A DNA stretch of 64,000 nt from Pseudomonas sp. R84 (GCF_009834515.1 NZ_CP019426.1:2283501-2347500), one strand, 5' to 3'; shown: positions 27,759-37,185, counted from the first letter of the stretch. A program made the numbers and translations. The notes: generated by a model from the sequence alone, not told the origin.

Positions 27759-27787
27759 TTGACAAATGTCGGCGGGATTCGCATAGT
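27759..27787 (+). promoter_or_regulatory. rbs operon promoter
   Basis: TTGACA (27759-27764), a 17-base spacer, CATAGT (27782-27787). The predicted start near 27794 abuts the operator palindrome. Confidence 0.7.
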
Positions 27788-27795
27788 TCGGTCTA

Positions 27796-27809
27796 CGCAA
27801 ACGTTTGCG
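27796..27809. promoter_or_regulatory. LacI-family (RbsR) operator
   Basis: Perfect 14-base palindrome CGCAAACGTTTGCG with the central CG typical of LacI-family sites, placed at the predicted transcription start of rbsB. A weaker GCAA-N3-TTGC element at 27862-27872 could be a second site. The likely binder is RbsR, encoded in the same operon. Confidence 0.8.
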
Positions 27810-27902
27810 CGGCTCTCCCGGCGCTATATGGCCCGCAGATAGCCAAGTAGCTTACGCCAGCGCAAGCGTTGCTCACAATAATCATAAGATCGGAGTGAAC
27901 CC

Positions 27903-28859
27903 ATGAAGCTGCCATTCGCTGGACGTCTTCTTGCTGTCGCTATGCTGGCTGCCACAGCCGCCGCACTACCTGTCTCTTCGGCATTCGCCGAATCCGCCGA
28001 AAAACCTAAAGTCGCGCTGGTCATGAAGTCTCTGGCCAACGAATTCTTTTTGACCATGGAAGATGGTGCCAAGGCCTACCAGAAAGAACACTCCGCCGAT
28101 TTCGACCTGATCTCCAACGGCATCAAGGATGAAACCGACACTGCTGGCCAGACCCGCATCGTCGAGCAAATGATTCTGGCCAAGGTCAATGCACTGGTCA
28201 TTGCGCCTTCCGATTCCAAGGCCATGGTGCCGGTGATCAAGAAAGCCGTCGACGCTGGCATCACCGTGATCAACATCGATAACCAACTCGATCCGGCAAT
28301 CGTCAAAAGCAAAAACATCAGCGTGCCTTTCGTAGGTCCGGACAACCGCAAAGGTGCGCGTCTGGTCGGTGAGTACCTGGCCAAGCAGCTGAAGGCCGGT
28401 GACGAAGTCGGCATCATTGAAGGCGTGTCCACCACGACCAATGCCCAGCAGCGCACTGCTGGCTTCAAGGATGCGATGGATGCGGCGCAAATCAAGATCG
28501 TTTCCCTGCAGTCCGGTGACTGGGAGATTGACAAGGGTAACAAGGTTGCCGCCTCTATCCTCAGCGAATACCCAGACGTCAAAGCACTGCTGGCCGGTAA
28601 CGACAGCATGGCCGTCGGTGCTGTTTCCGCCGTACGTGCCGCCGGCAAGGCTGGTCAGGTTCAGGTCGTCGGTTACGACAACATCAACGCGATCAAGCCA
28701 ATGCTGAAAGACGGTCGCGTGTTGGCCACGGCTGACCAGTTCGCTGCCCGACAAGCGGTGTTCGGCATCGAAACCGCGCTGAAAATCATCAAGGGTGAGA
28801 AAGTTGACAGCGGCGCCAACGGCGTGATCGAAACACCGGTCGAGCTGGTCACCAAGTAA
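27903..28859 (+). CDS. rbsB: D-ribose ABC transporter substrate-binding protein RbsB
   Basis: 318 residues. Signal peptide (to about residue 30, PVSSAFA), then a type I periplasmic binding fold (KVALVMKSLANEFFLTMEDG; ALVIAPSDSKAMVPVIKKA; LLAGNDSMAVGAVSAV; VVGYDNINAIKPMLKDGRVLAT). It captures ribose in the periplasm for RbsAC. It is the first gene of the rbs operon; a hairpin follows before rbsA, as is common after binding-protein genes. Confidence 0.95.
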   Translation: MKLPFAGRLLAVAMLAATAAALPVSSAFAESAEKPKVALVMKSLANEFFLTMEDGAKAYQKEHSADFDLISNGIKDETDTAGQTRIVEQMILAKVNALVIAPSDSKAMVPVIKKAVDAGITVINIDNQLDPAIVKSKNISVPFVGPDNRKGARLVGEYLAKQLKAGDEVGIIEGVSTTTNAQQRTAGFKDAMDAAQIKIVSLQSGDWEIDKGNKVAASILSEYPDVKALLAGNDSMAVGAVSAVRAAGKAGQVQVVGYDNINAIKPMLKDGRVLATADQFAARQAVFGIETALKIIKGEKVDSGANGVIETPVELVTK

Positions 28860-28878
28860 GTCTTCTGGCGACACAACG

Positions 28879-28902
28879 GCGCTCGTCCGTCCGGGCGAGC
28901 GC
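28879..28902 (+). other. Intercistronic hairpin rbsB-rbsA
   Basis: Stem GCGCTCG / CGAGCGC (extended by TCC/GGG inside), no T run. It probably stabilises the rbsB part of the message so that more binding protein is made than ATPase. Confidence 0.6.
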
Positions 28903-28915
28903 ATGGAGAGTTTTT

Positions 28916-30469
28916 ATGTCAGTTTCCGCCCCGAACGCTGTCCTCTCGGTCAGCGGTATCGGTAAGACCTATGCGCAGCCGGTGCTCAGCGGCATCGATC
29001 TGACGCTGATGCGCGGTGAAGTGCTGGCGCTGACCGGCGAGAATGGTGCCGGTAAAAGTACCCTGTCGAAAATCATCGGCGGACTGGTCACCCCGACCAC
29101 CGGCCAGATGCAATTCCAAGGCAAGGACTACCGTCCGGGCAGTCGTACCCAGGCTGAAGATCTCGGCGTGCGTATGGTCATGCAAGAACTCAATCTGCTG
29201 CCGACCTTGTCGGTCGCGGAAAACCTGTTTCTCGACAATCTGCCAAGCAATGGCGGCTGGATCAGCCGCAAGCAACTGCGCAAAGCGGCGATCGAAGCCA
29301 TGGCGCAAGTCGGTCTCGACGCCATTGATCCGGATACGCTGGTTGGCGAGTTGGGTATCGGCCATCAGCAGATGGTCGAAATCGCCCGCAACCTGATTGG
29401 CGACTGCCATGTGCTGATTCTCGACGAACCGACCGCGATGCTCACCGCGCGCGAAGTTGAAATGCTCTTTGAGCAGATCACCCGCTTGCAGGCGCGCGGC
29501 GTTTCGATCATCTACATTTCCCACCGTCTCGAAGAGCTGGCCCGAGTCGCACAGCGCATTGCCGTGCTGCGTGACGGCAATCTGGTCTGCGTCGAGCCGA
29601 TGGCCAATTACAACAGCGAGCAACTGGTAACGCTGATGGTCGGTCGCGAGTTGGGTGAGCATATCGACATGGGCCCGCGCAAGATTGGTGCCCCGGCGCT
29701 GACGATCAAAGGACTGACGCGCTCCGACAAAGTTCGCGATGTCTCGTTCGAAGTCCGTGCCGGCGAGATCTTCGGGATTTCCGGATTGATCGGGGCAGGG
29801 CGCACAGAATTGCTGCGCCTGATCTTCGGTGCAGACACCGCCGACAGCGGCACCATCGCCCTCGGTTCGCCAGCCAAGGTCGTCAGCGTACGTTCGCCGG
29901 TTGATGCGGTGCGTAATGGCATCGCGTTGATTACTGAAGATCGCAAAGGTGAAGGCCTGCTGCTCAGTCAGTCGATCAGCGCCAACATCGCCCTCGGCAA
30001 CATGCCGGAAATTTCCACTGGTGGGGTCGTCAACAACGGCGAAGAGATCGCTCTGGCGCAGCGTCAGATCGACGCCATGCGCATCCGCAGTTCAAGTCCG
30101 ACACAACTGGTCTCAGAGTTGTCTGGCGGCAACCAGCAGAAGGTCGTGATCGGCCGCTGGCTGGAGCGTGACTGTTCGGTGCTGCTGTTCGATGAGCCGA
30201 CCCGAGGCATCGACGTTGGTGCCAAGTTCGACATTTATGCCCTGCTCGGCGAACTGACGCGCCAAGGCAAAGCACTGGTGGTGGTGTCCAGTGATCTGCG
30301 TGAACTGATGCTGATCTGCGACCGGATCGGCGTGCTATCGGCAGGGCGCTTGATCGACACCTTCGAGCGGGATAGCTGGACCCAGGATGACTTGCTTGCC
30401 GCCGCGTTCGCCGGCTACCAAAAACGTGATGCGCTGCTCAATGAAGCGGCGCCTAGGGATCTCCCATGA
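28916..30469 (+). CDS. rbsA: Ribose ABC transporter ATP-binding protein RbsA
   Basis: 517 residues with two fused ABC domains. The first has Walker A GENGAGKSTLSKI and Walker B HVLILDEPTAML. The second has the degenerate Walker A GLIGAGRTELLRL, signature LSGGNQQKVVIGRWL and LLFDEPTRGIDVG, as is normal in the sugar (CUT2) family. It overlaps rbsC by 4 bases. Confidence 0.95.
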   Translation: MSVSAPNAVLSVSGIGKTYAQPVLSGIDLTLMRGEVLALTGENGAGKSTLSKIIGGLVTPTTGQMQFQGKDYRPGSRTQAEDLGVRMVMQELNLLPTLSVAENLFLDNLPSNGGWISRKQLRKAAIEAMAQVGLDAIDPDTLVGELGIGHQQMVEIARNLIGDCHVLILDEPTAMLTAREVEMLFEQITRLQARGVSIIYISHRLEELARVAQRIAVLRDGNLVCVEPMANYNSEQLVTLMVGRELGEHIDMGPRKIGAPALTIKGLTRSDKVRDVSFEVRAGEIFGISGLIGAGRTELLRLIFGADTADSGTIALGSPAKVVSVRSPVDAVRNGIALITEDRKGEGLLLSQSISANIALGNMPEISTGGVVNNGEEIALAQRQIDAMRIRSSSPTQLVSELSGGNQQKVVIGRWLERDCSVLLFDEPTRGIDVGAKFDIYALLGELTRQGKALVVVSSDLRELMLICDRIGVLSAGRLIDTFERDSWTQDDLLAAAFAGYQKRDALLNEAAPRDLP

Positions 30470-31443
30470 AAACTGCTTCTCCTGCCGGCAAACGTGGTGG
30501 CAACTTCTATGGCCTGGGCACTTATCTGGGCCTGGCCGGTGCCTTGCTGGCGATGATTGCGCTGTTCTCGGTCTTGAGCAGCCACTTTCTGTCCTATAAC
30601 ACCTTCAGTACCTTGGCCAACCAGATTCCCGATCTGATGGTGCTAGCGGTCGGCATGACCTTCGTGTTGATCATCGGTGGCATCGACCTTTCGGTGGGTT
30701 CGGTTCTGGCGCTCGCCGCTTCGACGGTCAGCGTCGCCATTCTTGGCTGGGGCTGGGGCGTGTTGCCGTCAGCATTGCTCGGCATGGCAGTGGCGGCACT
30801 GGCCGGTACGGTCACTGGTTCGATCACAGTGGCGTGGCGCATTCCATCGTTCATCGTTTCCCTGGGTGTGCTGGAAATGGCTCGGGGACTGGCCTATCAG
30901 ATGACCGGATCGCGCACCGCGTACATCGGTGACTCGTTCGCTTGGCTGTCGAATCCGATCGCGTTCGGCATCTCGCCGTCGTTCATCATTGCCCTGCTGG
31001 TGATCATCATTGCTCAAGCGGTTTTGACCCGCACCGTGTTCGGTCGCTACCTGATCGGCATCGGCACCAACGAAGAGGCGGTGCGTCTGGCGGGGATCAA
31101 TCCGAAACCCTACAAGATTCTGGTTTTCAGCCTGATGGGCCTGCTGGCCGGTATCGCCGCGCTGTTTCAGATTTCCCGTCTGGAAGCCGCTGACCCGAAT
31201 GCCGGTTCTGGTCTGGAGTTGCAGGTGATCGCCGCTGTGGTGATCGGCGGCACCAGCCTGATGGGCGGGCGCGGTTCGGTGATCAGCACGTTCTTCGGCG
31301 TGTTGATCATCTCCGTGCTGGCGGCGGGTCTGGCGCAGATCGGGGCGACCGAACCGACCAAACGAATCATCACTGGCGCGGTCATCGTGATAGCGGTGGT
31401 ACTCGATACTTATCGCAGTCAGCGCGCCAGTCGCCGGGGCTAA
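30466..31443 (+). CDS. rbsC: Ribose ABC transporter permease RbsC
   Basis: 325 residues, about eight to ten membrane spans. The CUT2 permease signature is seen in GMTFVLIIGGIDLSVGSVLAL and the coupling region GIGTNEEAVRLAGINPKPYKI. The ATG overlaps the rbsA stop, so translation is coupled. It forms the channel with RbsA. Confidence 0.95.
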   Translation: MKTASPAGKRGGNFYGLGTYLGLAGALLAMIALFSVLSSHFLSYNTFSTLANQIPDLMVLAVGMTFVLIIGGIDLSVGSVLALAASTVSVAILGWGWGVLPSALLGMAVAALAGTVTGSITVAWRIPSFIVSLGVLEMARGLAYQMTGSRTAYIGDSFAWLSNPIAFGISPSFIIALLVIIIAQAVLTRTVFGRYLIGIGTNEEAVRLAGINPKPYKILVFSLMGLLAGIAALFQISRLEAADPNAGSGLELQVIAAVVIGGTSLMGGRGSVISTFFGVLIISVLAAGLAQIGATEPTKRIITGAVIVIAVVLDTYRSQRASRRG

Positions 31444-31446
31444 GAA

Positions 31447-32466
31447 ATGGCAACGATCAAGGACGTGGCAGCCCTCGCGGGAATTTCCTACACGACGGTG
31501 TCGCATGTGGTGAACAACACGCGGCCGGTCAGTCAGGAAGTGCGGCTGAAAGTCGAGGCAGCGATCAAGAGCCTCGACTATGTGCCAAGTGCAGTGGCGC
31601 GCTCGTTAAAGGCCAAGACCACTGCAACCATTGGCCTGCTGGTGCCGAACAGTCTCAACCCGTACTTCGCGGAGTTGGCGCGGGGCATCGAGGATTACTG
31701 CGAGCGTAACGGCTACTGCGTGATCCTCTGCAACTCCGATGACAATCCTGACAAGCAGCGCAGCTATTTGCGTGTGTTGCTGGAGAAGCGCATCGACGGT
31801 TTGATCGTCGCCTCCGCTGGCGGTGACAGCGGTCTCGCGCAGGGACTGGCCGGGGTGAAAACGCCGATGGTCATCGTCGACCGTGGTCTAGACGGTGTCG
31901 ATGCCGATCTGGTGCGCATCGACCACGAATACGGTGCATACCTGGCGACCCGTCATTTGCTGGAATTGGGTCACCGCGACATTGCCACCATCGGCGGCCC
32001 GGCCAGTACCAGTGTGGCGCAGATGCGTCAGGCCGGTTATTGCCGGGCGCTGAAAGAGGCGGGCATCGACGTCCGCCAGGAGCGCATGCTGGAAAGCGAC
32101 TTCACCAGTACGGGTGGATACAACGCGGCGGCGATTCTTCTTGAGAGCAATCCACCGAGCGCGATCTTTGCCGGTAACGACATGATCGGCATCGGTGTGC
32201 TGCGTGCGGCGGCGGAACGTAATGTCCGCGTGCCGAGCGAGTTGTCGGTGATCGGTTTCGACGATATCCAGATGAGCCGTTACGTATATCCGGCACTCAC
32301 CACTGTGGGGCAATCGATCCTGCAGTTGGGCGAGATGGCGGCCGAAGTGCTGTTGCGAAGGATTGCTACGCCGACTCTGGGTACCGATCAGCGGATCGTG
32401 ACCCCGAGTATTGTCTTGCGCGAATCGACCGCACCGTTGTCCGGCGTGTTCACCGAATACCGCTGA
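31447..32466 (+). CDS. rbsR: LacI-family ribose repressor RbsR
   Basis: 339 residues. The N-terminal helix-turn-helix and hinge (MATIKDVAALAGISYTTVSHVVN ... YVPSAVARSLK) are followed by a periplasmic-binding-protein-like sensor domain (ATIGLLVPNSLNPYFAELARG). It lies inside the operon it should control, 3 bases after rbsC, and the palindrome at 27796 is its likely target. It would therefore limit its own synthesis. Confidence 0.93.
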   Translation: MATIKDVAALAGISYTTVSHVVNNTRPVSQEVRLKVEAAIKSLDYVPSAVARSLKAKTTATIGLLVPNSLNPYFAELARGIEDYCERNGYCVILCNSDDNPDKQRSYLRVLLEKRIDGLIVASAGGDSGLAQGLAGVKTPMVIVDRGLDGVDADLVRIDHEYGAYLATRHLLELGHRDIATIGGPASTSVAQMRQAGYCRALKEAGIDVRQERMLESDFTSTGGYNAAAILLESNPPSAIFAGNDMIGIGVLRAAAERNVRVPSELSVIGFDDIQMSRYVYPALTTVGQSILQLGEMAAEVLLRRIATPTLGTDQRIVTPSIVLRESTAPLSGVFTEYR

Positions 32467-32490
32467 AACCGAATTGACGAGTAATGATGT

Positions 32491-33408
32491 ATGCCAGCAA
32501 ATGTAGTGGTAATAGGCAGCCTGAACATGGACCTGGTGACCCGGGCGCCACGGTTGCCCGTAGGTGGTGAAACGCTGATCGGTCATTCGTTTGCCACGGT
32601 TTCCGGTGGCAAGGGCGCCAATCAGGCGGTGGCCGCAGCGCGTTTGGGCGCACAGGTGGCAATGGTCGGCTGCGTTGGCAATGACGACTATGGCGTGCAA
32701 TTGCGTGACGCTCTGCTGGCTGAGCAGATCGATTGTCAGGCCGTGAGCACGGTCGAGGATTCCAGCGGTGTGGCGTTGATTGTGGTCGATGACAACAGTC
32801 AGAACGCCATTGTCATTGTCGCCGGTGCCAACGGTGCCATGACACCCGCAGTGATCGATCGGTTTGATGCGGTGCTGAAAGACGCCGACGTGATCATCTG
32901 CCAGCTGGAAATTCCGGATGCCACGGTGGGGCATGCGCTCAAGCGTGCCCGCGCCCTCGGCAAAATCGTCATTCTCAATCCGGCACCGGCCAGTCGTCCG
33001 TTGCCGGCAGACTGGTTTGCCGCGATCGACTACCTGATTCCCAACGAGAGCGAAGCGAGCGCATTGAGCGGATTGCCGGTGGATTCGCTGGAAGCCGCAG
33101 AAGCTGCTGCCAGCCAGTTGATCGCCATGGGGGCGGGCAAAGTCATCATTACTCTGGGGGCTCAAGGCTCGCTGTTCGCCAATGGCAAGGGCTTCGAGCA
33201 TTTCCCTGCGCCGAAAGTGAAGGCCGTCGACACTACAGCGGCAGGTGACACCTTCGTCGGTGGTTTTGCCGCTGCGCTGGCCAATGGCAAGTCCGAGGCC
33301 GAGGCTATTCGCTACGGACAGATTGCCGCTGCGCTGTCGGTAACTCGTGCCGGCGCGCAGCCGTCCATTCCAACCCAATCCGACGTACAGGCCTTTGAAC
33401 CCGTATGA
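32491..33408 (+). CDS. rbsK: Ribokinase RbsK
   Basis: 305 residues of the PfkB family. Signature 1 [22 protein letters not shown] is near residue 42, and signature 2 [18 protein letters not shown] carries the catalytic Asp of GAGD-like AAGDTF. It phosphorylates ribose to ribose 5-phosphate. The start is ATG 32491 and the end overlaps rbsD by 4 bases (ATGA). Confidence 0.95.
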   Translation: MPANVVVIGSLNMDLVTRAPRLPVGGETLIGHSFATVSGGKGANQAVAAARLGAQVAMVGCVGNDDYGVQLRDALLAEQIDCQAVSTVEDSSGVALIVVDDNSQNAIVIVAGANGAMTPAVIDRFDAVLKDADVIICQLEIPDATVGHALKRARALGKIVILNPAPASRPLPADWFAAIDYLIPNESEASALSGLPVDSLEAAEAAASQLIAMGAGKVIITLGAQGSLFANGKGFEHFPAPKVKAVDTTAAGDTFVGGFAAALANGKSEAEAIRYGQIAAALSVTRAGAQPSIPTQSDVQAFEPV

Positions 33409-33809
33409 AAAAGACTCCTTTGCTTAACGTCGCCTTGTCGCGGCTGATCGCGTCCTTGGGCCATGGCGACATGGTGGTTATTGGTGATGCCGGGTTGCCA
33501 GTGCCGCCGGGTGTCGAGCTGATTGACTTGGCGCTGACCCACGGCGTCCCGGATTTCATCAGCACTCTGAAAGTCGTGCTCAGCGAGATGCAGGTGGAAA
33601 GCCATGCGCTGGCCAAAGAAATCTTCGACAAACAACCGACCGCGCTTAATACGCTGGATGAGTTGAATGAAGAGGGGGCCCTGGGTCGTCGCGATCTGCT
33701 CAGTCATGAGCAATTCAAGGTTCTCAGCCGACAGGCTCGGGCGATTGTTCGTACAGGTGAATGTCAGCCGTACTGCAACATCGTGCTGGTCGCTGGAGTC
33801 ACCTTTTAA
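33405..33809 (+). CDS. rbsD: D-ribose pyranase RbsD
   Basis: 134 residues. It converts beta-pyranose ribose to the furanose used by ribokinase. The family pattern is clear: [24 protein letters not shown] with the catalytic His in GHGD, and a C-terminal [19 protein letters not shown]. It is translationally coupled to rbsK. Confidence 0.94.
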   Translation: MKKTPLLNVALSRLIASLGHGDMVVIGDAGLPVPPGVELIDLALTHGVPDFISTLKVVLSEMQVESHALAKEIFDKQPTALNTLDELNEEGALGRRDLLSHEQFKVLSRQARAIVRTGECQPYCNIVLVAGVTF

Positions 33810-33840
33810 CTTTTGATTTCACAAGCACAAGGAATGCGCC

Positions 33841-34869
33841 ATGCAACGCTATGCTCAGAAACTGCATCAATTCATCCGGAGCCTACTGCTTTTGTCCGTG
33901 ATAACTGCCACCGGCGCTCAGGCGGCGGAGAAAATCGACCTGATCATCGACACCGACCCAGGTGCTGACGATGTAGTCGCCTTGCTGTTCGCTCTGGCCT
34001 CGCCGGACGAGCTGAATATTCGCGCGCTGACCACCGTCGCCGGCAACGTGCGCCTCGACAAGACTTCGCGTAACGCCCGACTGGCGCGCGAGTGGGCAGG
34101 GCGCGAAGACGTACCGGTTTATGCCGGTGCGCCAAAGCCGCTGATGCGCACGCCGATCTACGCCGAGAACATCCATGGCAAGGAAGGCCTGTCGGGTGTC
34201 ACCGTGCACGAACCGAAACAGGGTCTGGCTGAAGGCAATGCGGTCAATTACCTGATCGATACGCTGAAAAAAGCCAAGCCGCACAGCATCACGATCGCCA
34301 TGCTTGGTCCGCAGACCAACCTGGCATTGGCGCTGATCCAGGAGCCTGAAATTGTTCAGGGCATCAAGGAAGTGGTGATCATGGGTGGTGCGCACTTCAA
34401 TGGCGGCAACATCACCCCGGTGGCTGAATTCAACCTGTTCGCTGACCCGCAAGCGGCCGAAGTAGTCTTGAAAAGCGGCGTAAAACTCACCTACCTGCCA
34501 CTGGACGTGACTCACAAGATTCTCACCAGTGACGCGCGCCTGAAGCAGATCGCGGCGCTGAACAACAACGCAAGCAAGATCGTCGGCGACATCCTCAACG
34601 AGTACATCAAAGGCGACATGGAGCATTACGGTATTCCGGGTGGCCCGGTGCATGACGCTACTGTTGTGGCCTATCTGCTCAAGCCGGAACTGTTCACCGG
34701 TCGCTCGGTGAATGTCGTGGTGGATAGCCGTGAAGGGCCGACTTTCGGTCAGACCATCGTCGATTGGTACGATGGCCTGAAAGCGCCGAAGAACGCCTTC
34801 TGGGTTGAAAATGGTGACGCGCAAGGCTTCTTTGACTTGCTGACCGAGCGTCTGAAACGCCTGAAGTAA
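33841..34869 (+). CDS. Exported nucleoside hydrolase
   Basis: 342 residues. An N-terminal signal peptide (FIRSLLLLSVITATGAQA, cleavage near residue 29) precedes the inosine-uridine nucleoside hydrolase fold. The calcium/ribose motif is DTDPGADD at residues 37-44, and later blocks are MGGAHFNGGNITPVAEFN and the VHDATVVAYL Asp motif. It would split nucleosides to base plus ribose in the periplasm, feeding RbsB. It is the last gene of the rbs operon, 31 bases after rbsD, before a strong terminator. Base preference is not readable from sequence. Confidence 0.9.
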   Translation: MQRYAQKLHQFIRSLLLLSVITATGAQAAEKIDLIIDTDPGADDVVALLFALASPDELNIRALTTVAGNVRLDKTSRNARLAREWAGREDVPVYAGAPKPLMRTPIYAENIHGKEGLSGVTVHEPKQGLAEGNAVNYLIDTLKKAKPHSITIAMLGPQTNLALALIQEPEIVQGIKEVVIMGGAHFNGGNITPVAEFNLFADPQAAEVVLKSGVKLTYLPLDVTHKILTSDARLKQIAALNNNASKIVGDILNEYIKGDMEHYGIPGGPVHDATVVAYLLKPELFTGRSVNVVVDSREGPTFGQTIVDWYDGLKAPKNAFWVENGDAQGFFDLLTERLKRLK

Positions 34870-34877
34870 ATCATTCG

Positions 34878-34904
34878 CCCGCAGGTGCCAGCCTGCGGGT
34901 TTTA
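34878..34904 (+). terminator. Terminator of the rbs operon
   Basis: Eight-pair stem CCCGCAGG / CCTGCGGG with loop TGCCAG and TTTT. Confidence 0.85.
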
Positions 34905-35108
34905 CACCCTCTCAGTGTGTTCGTTCTGTTCGGTCGGGTAGCGCTCGAAAATCTGCTTGATGAATTGCTTGGCCGCCTCCGTGCCCAGCTCCTTGACCAA
35001 TAAATCGATACCAATCAACGCGAGCTCCTCGGTGGTTCCCGGGCTGTAAGAGCTGTGTCCGTCTGCCCATTTGGCATTAATGGCGGCGTCGATGCTGATG
35101 GTGGTCAT
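34902..35108 (-). CDS. Small hypothetical protein
   Basis: 68 residues from the ATG at 35108 (MTTISIDAAINAKWADGHSSYSPGTTEELALIG). An upstream in-frame start would add 33 residues of unlikely composition. The C-terminal half is a predicted amphipathic helix (LLVKELGTEAAKQFIKQIFERY). No family is recognised. It is convergent with the rbs operon and divergent from the next gene. Confidence 0.6.
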   Translation of the reverse strand: MTTISIDAAINAKWADGHSSYSPGTTEELALIGIDLLVKELGTEAAKQFIKQIFERYPTEQNEHTERV

Positions 35109-35239
35109 GGGAGCGCTCGAGAAGTCGGAAAGTCTGAGTTTCGAGTTAACCATTTTGTCGGGCATTTGGCACTGCGACTTAGGCATGAGCGGAGCGCTAT
35201 GCGACACTTGGTCTTTTAGGGCTTTCCAAGGATCGTGCT

Positions 35240-35545
35240 GTGCAGATCGATTTGAACACCCCTGACGGCCTCACGCTCGACGCAGTGCGCCAGTTGCTCG
35301 CTTCGGCCAGTGATGACGAACACACGCAGCTGCGCGTGACCAAGGGCGGTATCGCTTACATTTCTTCCGGCGTTACCGGTGGGCAGGATATCGACGGTTT
35401 GCTGTTTCGCCTGGAAACCTGGGCCAAGGGCTCGGGCTACGTGGGCAACGTCGCGGCCAGTGATGAGGTGTGGGTGATGCAGATTTTCAACGCGTTGAAG
35501 GACAACTGGCCCAATCCGCCGTATGACTACATCGACGTCTACTGA
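35240..35545 (+). CDS. Small hypothetical protein conserved in Pseudomonas
   Basis: 101 residues from a GTG start (MQIDLNTPDGLTLDAVRQLLASA). It looks like a compact alpha/beta protein, acidic, without signal or membrane span; WVMQIFNALKDNWPNPPYDYIDVY is a distinctive C terminus. No function can be assigned. Confidence 0.65.
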   Translation: MQIDLNTPDGLTLDAVRQLLASASDDEHTQLRVTKGGIAYISSGVTGGQDIDGLLFRLETWAKGSGYVGNVAASDEVWVMQIFNALKDNWPNPPYDYIDVY

Positions 35546-35714
35546 GCGCCATTAATATTCAGTCACGATTGATTGATGAAGTGGTACGTGCCGCTCAGGC
35601 ACACTCGGCGTTTTTCCGGTCGTGGGGCAGGGTGATGGCCTTGGCTGTGAAACCAAACGCCGGAATGGCGGTCGCACGATCTCAGCTTAACCATTTTGAA
35701 AACAAGGAGGCTTC

Positions 35715-36032
35715 ATGCCTTTGAAGTTCGCGACACTGGGTGCACTTATGGCCGCTGCCATGTTGGCCGGTTGCAGCACGACCTCCAGCGAGTCGGCAAA
35801 GGAAACTGCGGCGACCGAAGCCGGTCACAGCCGCTGTGAAGCAACGGCGGCGGAATTCGCCATCGGCAAGAAAGCTTCGCCAGAGTTGCTGGAGCAAGCA
35901 CGCAATAAAGCCGGGGCGCAAAATGCCCGCTTTCTCAAGCCGAACGACATGATCACGCTTGAGTACCGCTCCGATCGCTTGAATCTGAACACCGACAACA
36001 ACCTGGTGATCACACGCGTCAACTGCGGCTGA
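35715..36032 (+). CDS. I78-family peptidase inhibitor lipoprotein
   Basis: 105 residues. Signal peptide with lipobox LAGC (Cys19), Ser/Thr/Ala linker, then an I78-type inhibitor domain (CEATAAEFAIGKKASPELLE, AGAQNARFLKPNDMITLEY, DNNLVITRVNCG) with two Cys likely in a disulfide. I78 proteins inhibit serine peptidases, and a periplasmic lipoprotein form may protect the cell from its own or foreign proteases. The ribosome site AAGGAGGCTTC precedes the ATG. Confidence 0.82.
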   Translation: MPLKFATLGALMAAAMLAGCSTTSSESAKETAATEAGHSRCEATAAEFAIGKKASPELLEQARNKAGAQNARFLKPNDMITLEYRSDRLNLNTDNNLVITRVNCG

Positions 36033-36058
36033 TCAGCGAAGGCTTTTGTTGCAGACAT

Positions 36059-36090
36059 AAAAAACCCCGTCACATGGACGGGGTTTTTTT
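36059..36090. terminator. Bidirectional terminator between I78 and cold-shock genes
   Basis: AAAACCCCGTC / GACGGGG stem with loop ACATG, A-rich on one side and seven T's on the other. Confidence 0.88.
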
Positions 36091-36104
36091 AGTGCGCGCA
36101 GAAA

Positions 36105-36317
36105 TTACTCTGGGCGAACCTGTGCAGCTTGCATACCCTTTTGGCCTTTCTCAGCCACGAAGGAGACGGTCTGGCCTTCTTTCAGGCTTTTGAAACCGTC
36201 GGATTCGATAGCTTTGAAGTGTACGAACAGGTCGTCACCGCCACCTTGAGGAGTGATGAAGCCGAAGCCTTTTTCATCGTTGAACCACTTAACGGTGCCG
36301 GTTTGGCGATTAGACAT
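36105..36317 (-). CDS. Cold-shock domain protein (CspA family)
   Basis: 70 residues, one OB-fold cold-shock domain with RNP1 KGFGFITP and RNP2 DLFVHFKAI. It starts [20 protein letters not shown]. It binds single-stranded RNA/DNA and melts RNA structure. About 290 bases separate it from the next gene upstream, and an ATGTTTCTTGGAGATACACC leader with GGAG precedes the start. That space fits a long structured 5' UTR, common for cold-shock genes. Confidence 0.93.
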   Translation of the reverse strand: MSNRQTGTVKWFNDEKGFGFITPQGGGDDLFVHFKAIESDGFKSLKEGQTVSFVAEKGQKGMQAAQVRPE

Positions 36318-36605
36318 GGTGTATCTCCAAGAAACATATATTTTTCAGTACTGTGCTGCTCAGGCCAACTGGGCACACCGGGATATCATAGTCGAAATGT
36401 TCGCTTTGGTAGCCCCCCGGACGTGCTGTTTGCCAATCAGTCGTGTTTTCTTTACTGTCTGTTTCGGCTGAAAGCCCCGGTTTACAAGGCTTTGCGCGGA
36501 ACGTAAAGACAATAAAAAAACCTGTAAAACCTGCATAAATCGTCCGAAAAGGCTCAAATTCAGCCCTTTTTAGCGGCGCTGAGCCGACTCAGAAGACTTT
36601 TTTGA

Positions 36606-36908
36606 TCACTTTTTCGCCGGGGTATTTGCCTTGCATTTGGCGATTTGGCCCAGTGCTTTCTGCTGCAATTCAGGAGTGGCTTTGTTGTCCATCAGCGCCT
36701 GAATGTCGCTCGCTGGATAAGACTTGATGGCGTCAGCGCCGCAAGCACAATGGGATTTGGCAGCTGCAGCACCGATTTGTTGGGTCGCCGCCTGGGTGCA
36801 CTGGGCCATGTACTTCTCGCGCTCGCCCTTCGGCCAGTCGGCGTGGGCACTCAGCGGCAGCAACATAACAATAGGGGCGACGACGGCGAACAGGGTATTC
36901 AGACGCAT
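36606..36908 (-). CDS. Small secreted hypothetical protein
   Basis: 100 residues. Signal peptide MRLNTLFAVVAPIVMLLPLSAHA, then a mature part of about 77 residues with four Cys (AQCTQAA, HCACGAD, AKCKAN) that suggest two disulfides. ATG 36908 is chosen because GGAG precedes it. It probably folds as a small helical periplasmic protein. Function unknown. Confidence 0.72.
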   Translation of the reverse strand: MRLNTLFAVVAPIVMLLPLSAHADWPKGEREKYMAQCTQAATQQIGAAAAKSHCACGADAIKSYPASDIQALMDNKATPELQQKALGQIAKCKANTPAKK

Positions 36909-37166
36909 GCGAGGATGCTCCTTGTGGGTCAATGTCTTGTTATCTGAGGGCTGAAGGGGCCATCAAGTTCAGCACTCTGGCATAAAAACAGACGATTTGC
37001 CTTGTGATCAAACAGAGGCATAAGTGACCGCTCATCTGTGCTAGCATGCCGGGCTCAAGCGTTCTCAGGCTCCGGATGACCCACAGTCCCGGCAGCGGTC
37101 GACGTGCGAATAATTCGATTTGAATCCCAGTCACTCTGGTTCGGTTTTCCGGTTGGCCGCAAGGCT

Positions 37167-37185
37167 CCTGCCGCTGTAAGGCAGG
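37167..37185 (+). promoter_or_regulatory. thrS leader hairpin with tRNA-Thr(UGU)-like loop
   Basis: Stem CCTGCC / GGCAGG and 7-base loop GCTGTAA, which places UGU (a Thr anticodon) at loop positions 3-5 followed by AA. It matches an anticodon arm except for C at the usual U33. It lies about 55 bases upstream of the second hairpin. Confidence 0.55.
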
